From the NCBI GenBank assembly GCA_963605535.1, contig CAVCXB010000060.1, positions 1 through 17,714 of the forward strand: a stretch of 17,714 nucleotides of DNA. The letters are read 5' to 3'. Positions 7,012 to 13,563 of the stretch are shown here, piece by piece (position 1 is the stretch's first letter; each line of letters starts with the position of its first letter). The translations under genes and the position numbers were made by a program. The stretch comes from Anthropogastromicrobium chipingensis_A (GTDB taxonomy: Bacteria > Bacillota > Clostridia > Lachnospirales > Lachnospiraceae). Under the pieces are notes generated by a model that saw only the letters and a list, made by a program, of their open reading frames with translations, had not been told where the DNA came from and ran no database searches.

Positions 7012-8164
7012 TCGTTCTTGGTTCCCTTCTCGGCGGCTTCGGGCCGATATACTGATAATAATAGGTCTTGATCATTCCGTTGTAAATTTTGCGGTTCTTG
7101 TCCGCTTTCTTTCCAATCGCATTCTGTGCATCCTCGTAGGAGGTGATCAGATACATGGACCAGGTATCTAACTTTGCAAAGCGCTCGCCGATTGTGCGGT
7201 ACAGTTCTGGCAGATCTGCCTTTTCCTCAAGACGCTCGCCGTATGGCGGGTTGGTGATGATAAAGCCATACTTTCCCGGATGGGACAATGCACTTACCGG
7301 GCGCTGCTGTAAATGAATCAGATGGTCAACACCTGCGCGCTGTGCATTCTCTCTTGCCATGCGAACGGCAGATGGGTCAATGTCGTAGCCCTGAATATCG
7401 GTCTTGACGGACAGATCGACAAGATCGTTTGCCTCGTCCATCGCATCGTACCAGGTCTTCTTTGGAATCAGGTTCTTCCAGTTCTCAGACAGGAAGCTGC
7501 GGTTCATGCCTGGTGCCATGTTAGCAGCCATCATAGCGGCCTCGATTGCGAAGGTACCACTTCCGCAAAATGGGTCGACAAGAATACGGTCCTTCTTCCA
7601 CGGAGTCAGCATAATCAGTGCGCTGGCAAGGGTCTCGCTGATTGGAGCCTTTGTGGTGCTCTGACGATAGCCTCTCTTATGAAGGCTCTCTCCTGTGGAG
7701 TCAATGCCTACGGTGAACTCGTCCTTCATCGCGAAGACACGTACTGGATAGGATGCACCTGTCTCCGGGATTACTTCGGTATGGTATGCACTCTTTAAGC
7801 GCTCTACAATTGCTTTTTTCATGATGGACTGGATGTCGGAGGAAGAATAAAGCTTACTCTTTACGGTAGATGCCTTGGTTACCCAAACCTTGCCATCCTT
7901 TGGAATCCACTCTTCCCATGGCAGTGCCTTTGTACACTCAAACAGCTCGTCAAAGGTGCGCGCGGTAAAACTACCTGCCTTTAACAGGATACGCTCTGCG
8001 CTGCGAAGGAATACATTGGCGCGGCAGAGCGCCTCCATATCTCCGATAAAGGTTACTCTTCCATCTTCTGTTTTGCTGATATCATAGCCGAGATCGTCGA
8101 TCTCTCTTTTTAACACCGCTTCCAAACCGAAGTGGCACGGTGCGATCAATTCGTATGTTTTCAT
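7001..8164 (-). CDS. THUMP-domain 23S rRNA guanine-N2 methyltransferase (RlmL/YpsC type)
   Basis: The 387-residue enzyme has an N-terminal ferredoxin-like/THUMP RNA-binding part (about 1-155). A class I SAM methyltransferase domain follows with DPFCGSGT (197-204, SAM loop), GYDIDPSAV (259-267, ribose-binding acidic residues) and TNPPYGER (304-311, the catalytic NPPY used for exocyclic amine methylation). This is the layout of RlmL's N-terminal half and B. subtilis YpsC, which modify 23S rRNA; the exact base is not readable from sequence. The ATG at 8164 follows a strong GGAGG. It is the second gene of a run starting with the rhodanese gene (70-base gap). The length fits YpsC-like single-domain enzymes rather than the RlmKL fusion. 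Confidence 0.92.
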   Translation of the reverse strand: MKTYELIAPCHFGLEAVLKREIDDLGYDISKTEDGRVTFIGDMEALCRANVFLRSAERILLKAGSFTARTFDELFECTKALPWEEWIPKDGKVWVTKASTVKSKLYSSSDIQSIMKKAIVERLKSAYHTEVIPETGASYPVRVFAMKDEFTVGIDSTGESLHKRGYRQSTTKAPISETLASALIMLTPWKKDRILVDPFCGSGTFAIEAAMMAANMAPGMNRSFLSENWKNLIPKKTWYDAMDEANDLVDLSVKTDIQGYDIDPSAVRMARENAQRAGVDHLIHLQQRPVSALSHPGKYGFIITNPPYGERLEEKADLPELYRTIGERFAKLDTWSMYLITSYEDAQNAIGKKADKNRKIYNGMIKTYYYQYIGPKPPRREPRTSEG

Positions 8165-8234
8165 TTGGCCTCCAATTTTGTGTTTTTATATTTGTAAGCC
8201 AGACATTTTTCCTGCAGCATTTATCATACAATAG

Positions 8235-8528
8235 CTACATATTGTTGACACGGCGGTATGCCTGCAGCCCTCCATTTACTGAGAGCACATCATAGCCGTA
8301 CTGGCTTAACTTTCTACCTGCGAGAATGCTGGTTGTACCCCACTCACAGTATAACACTAGAAGGCGGTTTCGGGGAAGTCTTTTCTTATAATCTTCTAAA
8401 AAATTGTAGGGAATGTTTACGGCACCGGGGATATGCCCTTGCCTGTATTCTTCGTTTGTGCGAAGATCGATCAGGTACGCGCCGAACCTTCTATAATCAT
8501 CGAGTGTACTTGCTGCGATTAGTCTCAT
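8235..8528 (-). CDS. Single-domain rhodanese-like protein
   Basis: A 97-residue rhodanese fold: LIDLRTNEEYRQGHIPGAVNIPY (residues 19-41) is the classic DxRxxxExxxGHIPGAxN signature. The active-site loop begins at C61 (YCEWGTTS) and the domain closes with VLSVNGGLQAYR. Rhodaneses carry persulfide sulfur in the cytoplasm. Here the loop lacks the arginines of the textbook CRxGxRS loop, so activity may differ. I place the start at ATG 8528, 8 bases after GGAGG (8537-8541). A GTG at 8537 overlaps that ribosome site and is unlikely. The partner protein is unknown. Confidence 0.85.
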   Translation of the reverse strand: MRLIAASTLDDYRRFGAYLIDLRTNEEYRQGHIPGAVNIPYNFLEDYKKRLPRNRLLVLYCEWGTTSILAGRKLSQYGYDVLSVNGGLQAYRRVNNM

Positions 8529-8691
8529 GCGAAGCACCTCCGAAAATTTCTCGTCTTTTCAGACTATACTATACTTTATTCTATGCGTATGCTACCCAGA
8601 AGGTCTATGAAGGGCAGTCTCGTAAAGTTACGCTATCAATCTGGGGGGTATTCATCGCTTACAAAACAATAACAATAAATTTTAAACATAC

Positions 8692-8732
8692 AAAAAGGAT
8701 TCTGTGTGCCTCATCAGACACTTACAGAATCC
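8692..8732 (-). terminator. Terminator after the secreted repeat protein
   Basis: On the minus strand GGATTCTGT (8724-8732) pairs with ACAGAATCC (8697-8705) as a 9-bp stem around an 18-base loop that holds a further GTGTC/GGCAC dyad. TTTTTG follows directly. It ends transcription of the gene at 8769-10349. The rest of the gap up to the rhodanese start (8529-8690) shows a 12-base palindrome near 8631-8642 but no clear promoter or gene. Confidence 0.85.
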
Positions 8733-8768
8733 CTTACATACTATGTACGTTTCAGTATTTCATATCTC

Positions 8769-10349
8769 TTAATTTAATGGTATCGCAAGTCTGCCTTCAC
8801 TATAACCATAATCAATATAATGAAGATAATATTTAACTAGATCCGTTCCAAATGCCTGTCTTAAGTCATCGTATCTCTCCATGTATGCATATACGTTAAA
8901 AGAAGTTTTTGCCTGACGTCCTTCTGCCATTCCATGGCTAATAAAATGCTGAAATGCTGCCGAATAATCGTCTCCAAATGCATTTCTAAGATCCTGATAA
9001 CTATTTAAATAATATGCTGGGTTAAATACACATGAATAATCACGTCCTTCCCACAAATAGCCTCTGTCTGTACTCGGCGCATGATTAAAATCCGGTGTTA
9101 CAATACACCATTTATCTCCATACATATGGAAATCTCCACCATTTCCATATACTGCATTCCCAATAACTTCATTATAGGTAAATATGAATGGAGTTTCTTT
9201 GCTTCCCCATATAGTTGTGTAACTTTCATATTGAAAATTACCGTCATCAGCTGTACCAAACACTCCTCTGTTGTTTGTAAACACAATATCATGCTGATGA
9301 TCTCTCCTTCTCGCCTTCATTTTAGTTCCCTCACTGCCATTCCACTCAATATCCACACTCACTCCCGGTGGATAACTAACCGAAAATGAGTATGTTTCAT
9401 TATTCTTTAAATTTATTTCTGCATCAGCCGGACTTCCTGACGTAACAGTATCTTTTTCGTGGTAAATGTTTATCCCATGGGAATAATAAGTTGTTATGTA
9501 CTTCGTCCATGCATACGGATAGACACGATGAACTGCATGAATTGTGTATATATCAAACTCTCCTGTTGATGCATACTTTGGTTCGATTTCCAGCAATGTT
9601 CTTACCCCCCATGTTCCTGTATGTTCAAAGCCTCCTCCCTCTATATATGTATCTGTATAAAATGCCTCTGCTGTTACTGTCGTAACCTCAGATTCCGAAC
9701 TCACTGCTGAAATACTTCCATTTTTATAACATTCTTTAATAAAATTTTTAAAGTCCAACTGTAGTTCATCTGTTACTTCAGTATTTTCATTCAATATATA
9801 AGAATGATTTATTCCGTTATAATGATATATCATTGCATCAAAGGGAGTTCCCGTTTCCTGATTGATTGCGTACGCAACCGGATACTGTTCTAACGCTGAT
9901 GATGATTCATCTGTTATTTGGCTTAACTGGCTCAGAAGTATCAATTCGCCCTCCTGCAAATTCACCAATTGTTTTACTTCTTTTGATATCTGTTTTATTT
10001 GATTTGTTTTCCATACAGTTTCTTCCACTGATTTTAAACCATTCACCATACTTTCAGTTTCGGATGGCACACGATCAAGTATTTCTTGATTTACTAATTC
10101 TTCATAGCTTTCGGTTTCAACTGCACTTTCTTCATATTGATCTAAAACTGCTTCTGTTGTAACACTATCCTCTAATTCAAAACCGCTTTCGGTTTCTTCT
10201 ATCTCTTCCTCAAAACTAATTTCAACTGATGAAGTGCTTTCTTCTGGCAATAACTCTGCTGCGCTTATATTTATGTTTACAAGGCATACACTCATTATTG
10301 TTAGCATCACTTTTTGTCTTACCACTATTTGACCTCTTTTTCCTTTCAT
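8769..10349 (-). CDS. Secreted protein of unknown function with two C-terminal 40-residue repeats
   Basis: I do not recognise the main body of this 526-residue protein. It starts at ATG 10349 with AGGAGT 8 bases upstream. Residues 1-31 form a signal peptide (basic start, VMLTIMSVCLVNINISAA). Residues 32-110 are very acidic and Ser/Thr/Glu-rich, like an extended surface linker. Residues about 150-435 form a Tyr/Thr-rich, probably beta-strand domain. The end holds two related repeats, 441-480 and 483-522, with consensus FNxxxYxxxYxDLRxAFGxD...HxIxxGxxEGRxA; similar units are seen in other secreted Lachnospiraceae proteins. There is no LPxTG or membrane anchor, so it is either released or held by the repeats. 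The gene is visibly more AT-rich than its neighbours and is a lone transcription unit with its own promoter and terminator, suggesting acquisition. Confidence 0.75.
   Translation of the reverse strand: MKGKRGQIVVRQKVMLTIMSVCLVNINISAAELLPEESTSSVEISFEEEIEETESGFELEDSVTTEAVLDQYEESAVETESYEELVNQEILDRVPSETESMVNGLKSVEETVWKTNQIKQISKEVKQLVNLQEGELILLSQLSQITDESSSALEQYPVAYAINQETGTPFDAMIYHYNGINHSYILNENTEVTDELQLDFKNFIKECYKNGSISAVSSESEVTTVTAEAFYTDTYIEGGGFEHTGTWGVRTLLEIEPKYASTGEFDIYTIHAVHRVYPYAWTKYITTYYSHGINIYHEKDTVTSGSPADAEINLKNNETYSFSVSYPPGVSVDIEWNGSEGTKMKARRRDHQHDIVFTNNRGVFGTADDGNFQYESYTTIWGSKETPFIFTYNEVIGNAVYGNGGDFHMYGDKWCIVTPDFNHAPSTDRGYLWEGRDYSCVFNPAYYLNSYQDLRNAFGDDYSAAFQHFISHGMAEGRQAKTSFNVYAYMERYDDLRQAFGTDLVKYYLHYIDYGYSEGRLAIPLN
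8784..9029 (-). repeat. Tandem 40-residue repeat pair in the secreted protein
   Basis: Two units (8910-9029 and 8784-8903) encode repeats that are identical at 18 of 40 residues, offset by 42 residues. Conserved features are a Tyr-rich start, YxDLRxAFGxD in the middle and GxxEGRxA at the end. The divergence shows an old duplication rather than recent slippage. In secreted clostridial proteins such units sit at the C-terminus and may mediate surface or glycan attachment, which is an inference. Confidence 0.65.
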
Positions 10350-10422
10350 TTTGAAATACTCCTAAACTATATCATTTTGCTTTTTATATGTAAACGGACA
10401 AAAAGCTTCTTATTCCTTAAAA

Positions 10423-10460
10423 ATAGTATCATTTTGTTAGTTACCTGTCAAGCAACTAAC
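10423..10460 (-). promoter_or_regulatory. Promoter with dyad operator around the -35 box
   Basis: On the minus strand a perfect -35 TTGACA (10446-10451) is followed after 17 bases by TACTAT (10423-10428). The -35 box lies in the loop of a perfect 7-bp inverted repeat, GTTAGTT (10436-10442) and AACTAAC (10454-10460). A dimeric repressor bound there would cover the -35. The TTAGTT/AACTAA arms resemble MarR-family operators; no such regulator is encoded in the window. Transcription would start near 10416, about 65 bases before the secreted-protein ATG. Confidence 0.6.
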
Positions 10461-10484
10461 AGATCACCTTCATAATCTTCGCTA

Positions 10485-10644
10485 GGGCGGTTGAGGCAAA
10501 TATGATTTACGAAGGCGCTAACGTCTGCTACGCAGCCGCCCGTGTGGAAGCGTTTGCGAAGGAGTCCCGTGAACAATCAAAACCAGGCGCCGCGGGAAGA
10601 AGGGGCGCCGACAAACACTTCGCCGCAGCCGCTTTCGCGGATGC
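10485..10644. other. GC-rich, hairpin-dense island; possible structured RNA
   Basis: This part of the 393-base gap 10350-10742 is sharply GC-rich next to AT-rich flanks. Plus-strand pairings include GGGCGG (10485-10490) with CCGCCC (10536-10541), which stacks directly on the hairpin CTGC-TAC-GCAG (10525-10535). GCGAAG (10556-10561) pairs with CTTCGC (10618-10623), enclosing GGCGCC (10586-10591) paired with GGCGCC (10604-10609). Last is GCAGCCGC-TTTC-GCGGATGC (10625-10644), which on the minus strand has a GAAA tetraloop. A 52-codon plus-strand frame (10502-10660, GAGG upstream of its ATG) runs through it but is Ala/Gly/Arg-rich like random GC-rich DNA. It matches no RNA family I can name. The rest of the gap (10645-10742) shows nothing further. 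Confidence 0.4.
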
Positions 10645-10742
10645 TTACGCCCCTCGCTGAACTCGCGGGCCACACTCTTAGACTATATGTGATAGCCTTC
10701 CGAGCTGCATTCTGAAACTACACTTCGCGATACCCTTCCAGA

Positions 10743-11069
10743 TTACTGTCTCTTGCAGTTATCGGCTGCGTTTCGTGCCTGATAGGATTTTGCGGCATTT
10801 CTGGAATTACTGACGTTCTTCCACTCGTCCTCAGAGTCCTTCCCGGATGTGTCCTTATCCCTGTGGCAGTCGGTCATTAAATTTTCTTCCTTTGTGTTGC
10901 GGCAGTTCTGAGAATTCTGTGCTCTGTTCTCGCAGGAATTATAGGAATCTGTAGTTCGATTGCTATAAGAATCCGTGGTTCTGTTGCTGTAGGAATTCTG
11001 AGCCTGGTTCTGCGCATTATTCTGTGCCTTCTTGTTGTAACAGTTCTCGGAATCATTATAATTTCTCAT
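10743..11069 (-). CDS. Small Asn/Gln-rich hydrophilic protein, possible gamma-type spore protein
   Basis: The ATG at 11069 has a perfect AGGAGG (11079-11084) 9 bases upstream. The 108-residue product is hydrophilic with no membrane segment. Its first half is built of Asn/Gln/Ala units (KAQNNAQNQAQN, residues 14-25) and a tandem octapeptide SYSNRTTD (26-33 and 34-41). The second half is charged, ending in SRNAAKSYQARNAADNCKRQ. The Asn/Gln composition and internal repeats recall gamma-type small acid-soluble spore proteins such as SspE, which serve as amino-acid stores in the spore core. Five cysteines (C10, C46, C56, C68, C105) are atypical for that class and might instead suggest a disulfide-linked coat component. 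A sigma-G promoter lies directly upstream, which supports forespore expression. The function itself is inferred. Confidence 0.7.
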   Translation of the reverse strand: MRNYNDSENCYNKKAQNNAQNQAQNSYSNRTTDSYSNRTTDSYNSCENRAQNSQNCRNTKEENLMTDCHRDKDTSGKDSEDEWKNVSNSRNAAKSYQARNAADNCKRQ

Positions 11070-11091
11070 AATAAAAAACCTCCTGATGTGT

Positions 11092-11131
11092 ACTAGATTG
11101 AAAAAGGCTTGCTTTTGCCTTCACATCTAGT
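11092..11131. other. Imperfect palindrome overlapping the sigma-G -10 box
   Basis: ACTAGAT (11092-11098) pairs with ATCTAGT (11125-11131), enclosing AAGGC and GCCTT arms with a short AA bulge. On the minus strand GAAGGC-AAAAGCAA-GCCTTTTTC could act as a weak terminator for the DUF1700 gene. In a transcript from the sigma-G promoter it would form a 5'-end stem-loop just before the AGGAGG site. Confidence 0.5.
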
Positions 11132-11156
11132 ATGGCACCAGAAGGTTTGTTTATGC
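11128..11156 (-). promoter_or_regulatory. Forespore sigma-G promoter for the Asn/Gln-rich protein
   Basis: On the minus strand GCATA (11152-11156) and CATACTA (11128-11134) are separated by exactly 17 bases. This fits the published B. subtilis sigma-G consensus (GHATR, 17-18 bases, CATWHTA) at every position. Sigma-F promoters look similar, so either forespore factor is possible. The start point would fall near 11121, about 50 bases before the ATG. Confidence 0.65.
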
Positions 11157-11177
11157 ATGACATTTTCGTCACGTTTT

Positions 11178-11660
11178 TTATTTGTTTGACGATCTTTTGA
11201 CCAGATAATATATAGCTGCAATAGCCAGCACGACAACTGCCGGCTTAAACAAGATTTTCGCAACCCAGCCGATAATGCTTAGTATCAAAAATGCAATCGC
11301 AATCACTGCTACAATTGCAATAATCTTTGTCAGCCAGCTTTGGGATGCCGTCTCTTTCATCCAGCTAAAGCTCCAGCCCTCGCCGCCGTTTGAACTGTCA
11401 TTTGAGCTTCCCGTGCTATAGTTATAGCTTCCAGCACGACTGCTTCCCTGTGTGTTTGCTTCACCAGAGGTATCAATAATGGTCTTTGCAATCAAGCGTG
11501 GACTTCCAAGAGACGCAAAGATTTCCTCCTCGGACTTTCCTGCTGCCTTCTGCTCGCTGATATAATCGTTATAATATTTTACATTTTCCCGAATCACGCG
11601 CTCGTCCACATTTCCACGAAGCGCCTGCTCTAACTCTATGACGAATTCAATTTGTGTCAT
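11178..11660 (-). CDS. DUF1700/HAAS-domain membrane protein
   Basis: The 160-residue protein begins MTQIEFVIELEQAL. Residues 1-65 match the HAAS (DUF1700) alpha-helical domain, ending in the typical EEEIFASLGSPRLIAKTI. A Ser/Gly/Asn-rich linker follows (about 66-98), then a long hydrophobic segment (110-135) and a second one (140-154) with a positive end, so it sits in the membrane with the HAAS domain probably inside. HAAS proteins are often paired with PadR-type regulators, but none is seen here. It follows the GT-C gene by 23 bases and is likely the last gene of the glycan block. ATG 11660 is preferred over GTG 11669 because AGGTG lies at proper spacing upstream. Role unknown. Confidence 0.8.
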   Translation of the reverse strand: MTQIEFVIELEQALRGNVDERVIRENVKYYNDYISEQKAAGKSEEEIFASLGSPRLIAKTIIDTSGEANTQGSSRAGSYNYSTGSSNDSSNGGEGWSFSWMKETASQSWLTKIIAIVAVIAIAFLILSIIGWVAKILFKPAVVVLAIAAIYYLVKRSSNK

Positions 11661-11683
11661 AAAAAACACCTACGCCTTTCTTC

Positions 11684-13531
11684 TTATTGATAGACGATCA
11701 TCTCCAGCTGATACTTCTGCTTCTTTCCATCAGCCTCTGCGATCTCTTTTTTGTCACCTGTTACATTGTCCTCTGAGCGATAGATGGATACCGCATAATC
11801 CCCATTTGCCTGTGTGACCTCAAACACCGCGGTGTAATACTCGCCCGGCGTGGTCGGCACACCATTTAATTTTGCGGTGACGATGCGATCTTCAAGCCAG
11901 CCGGATGTCTGCCAATCTTCCTCATACAGAATCGTACCCTCGCTGTCCTTTACGGTCAGCTTCACGTATCCGTTGTTGACACGGTCGTTGACACCGACAA
12001 CAAAACGAATCTTGTCGATGGAATTGCCGGTTGCACAGAAGGTCTGACTGACTTCATCGCCCAGCTCGCAAAGCTGCACCTGACTGTGTACATCTTCTAC
12101 CTTGTATCCAGCATACGGTGCTTTGAAGTATGCCATCAAACACACAAACGCCGGAATGACAAAGACTGCGACACCACCGATAAAACGGGTACGCATCCAG
12201 CCCATGCAGTTTACTTCCTGCGCCGGATTTTCAGCGCAATACTTTGGATGCTTGAATACCGCATAGACGAGCATCATCATGGTCAAGATGGATAAGCAAA
12301 GGCTTCGATCCAGCTTTCCAATCAAATCCTCCATCATCAGCTCGGTACCGATGTTTCCATTTACAAGTGATCCAAGGATGCCGTTATTGAACATCGCCTG
12401 ATCGACATTGTTTGGAATCATCTCCACATTAAATATGGTATAAACCACCATAAAAATCAAGTCCAAAATCATAAAAATTTTCGTATCTTTATGAAGAAAT
12501 GCACTGATGACCCAGAATGGTACCGCAAACAGCAGCCATTGTGGATGCCATTTGGACAATCCAAATAAAACAAAGAATGCCAAACAGCAGATATAAAATA
12601 CAGTGTTGATGAAATTCTGTCTGTCGGAAGGCCTGTTAAAGTAGCACCACGCGCACAGTGCACCAAATGCCAAAACCGCAAAGCTGACCTCATAGTGGAA
12701 GGTGGACAGCTCAAATCCAGTATAATAACCTGCGTTCATGATATAGCCGGTCGGGCTGCTGACTGCGTTTCCGCCGAAACCAAACACATATGCCTGAAAA
12801 ACTGGGCTGTTTCGATAGACGAAGAATTCTAACACAAATGGAATCATCAACAGTACGCAGGAAACAAGAATTTTCCATACATTCTTCTCGCGATACAGAA
12901 GAAGCGGCGCAAAGATTAACAGCGCGGAATACTTAAAGGTCATTGCAATGGCAAACCAGAAAATAAACCAGACGTCCTTCTTCTTTAAATAATAGTAAAC
13001 GCCAAGAAGCACACAAAAGGTCATGATAATGTCATACTGACCGAAGATAAACTGTGCATAAAAGGCAACTGGCATCGTAAGGCATGCATACGCGCACAGC
13101 TTTGACTTTTTGCTGCCCATTCCGGCAAGAATGGCAATGTGATCAATCAACACGCCGCTTGCCACATAGATCAGACATGGCAGCAGCTTTGCCCACATGA
13201 CGGCAAGCAGCGGCAAATCCTCTGTTGGGAATGTTACGACACCAAACAGACGCATCGGAATATTCCAGATTGCAAAGAGCAAATAGAAACTTGGCATATA
13301 AGCCGGATGAATATCGAACGTACCGCAGTAATCATAGAAGTCGCGGAAATGTCCATTTAAATAGCCATAGCTGCAGCCTGCCGTATGCAGCAGATCGGAC
13401 TGCTGAAATACCAGAAAACAGAAAATCGCGATGATGGCAAATATCAGATAATCCCAGATCAGAAGCGGCTTTTCTGCAATCGAATTGACCGACAGCGTAT
13501 GTGTTGAACTTTTTTGATGTTTTTGACTCAT
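11684..13531 (-). CDS. GT-C-like polytopic membrane glycosyltransferase with exported C-terminal domain
   Basis: The 615-residue protein has about eleven hydrophobic segments between residues 25 and 470, then a soluble, probably beta-sandwich domain (about 471-615). The first outer loop carries DFYDY (64-68), a DxxD variant of the acidic motif that GT-C enzymes use near their first helix, and FGQYD follows a later helix, as in mannosyl- and arabinosyl-transferases. GT-C enzymes move sugars from polyprenyl-phosphate donors onto acceptors on the outer face of the membrane. The gene lies 32 bases after the flippase, so GT2, LicD, flippase and GT-C probably share one transcript. The acceptor (wall polymer, lipid or protein) is unknown. 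An unusual hydrophobic start follows the 20-residue polar N-terminus. Confidence 0.75.
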   Translation of the reverse strand: MSQKHQKSSTHTLSVNSIAEKPLLIWDYLIFAIIAIFCFLVFQQSDLLHTAGCSYGYLNGHFRDFYDYCGTFDIHPAYMPSFYLLFAIWNIPMRLFGVVTFPTEDLPLLAVMWAKLLPCLIYVASGVLIDHIAILAGMGSKKSKLCAYACLTMPVAFYAQFIFGQYDIIMTFCVLLGVYYYLKKKDVWFIFWFAIAMTFKYSALLIFAPLLLYREKNVWKILVSCVLLMIPFVLEFFVYRNSPVFQAYVFGFGGNAVSSPTGYIMNAGYYTGFELSTFHYEVSFAVLAFGALCAWCYFNRPSDRQNFINTVFYICCLAFFVLFGLSKWHPQWLLFAVPFWVISAFLHKDTKIFMILDLIFMVVYTIFNVEMIPNNVDQAMFNNGILGSLVNGNIGTELMMEDLIGKLDRSLCLSILTMMMLVYAVFKHPKYCAENPAQEVNCMGWMRTRFIGGVAVFVIPAFVCLMAYFKAPYAGYKVEDVHSQVQLCELGDEVSQTFCATGNSIDKIRFVVGVNDRVNNGYVKLTVKDSEGTILYEEDWQTSGWLEDRIVTAKLNGVPTTPGEYYTAVFEVTQANGDYAVSIYRSEDNVTGDKKEIAEADGKKQKYQLEMIVYQ

Positions 13532-13563
13532 TTTCTTTTCACGCCCTTTCTACAATTCTACTA

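Noticed and set aside
8535..8537. GTG as start of the rhodanese gene
   Set aside because: It overlaps the GGAGG site that serves the ATG at 8528 at correct spacing.
8258..8836. A 192-codon plus-strand frame across the rhodanese gene and the terminator
   Set aside because: It crosses a clear rhodanese gene, an intergenic gap and a hairpin terminator; no recognisable domain.
10502..10660. A 52-codon plus-strand ORF in the GC-rich island, with an ANVCYAAA stretch recalling a tmRNA tag
   Set aside because: The conserved tmRNA ends and TCGAC region are absent and no resume codon context is seen; as a protein it is just Ala/Gly/Arg-rich. Kept only as part of the island entry.
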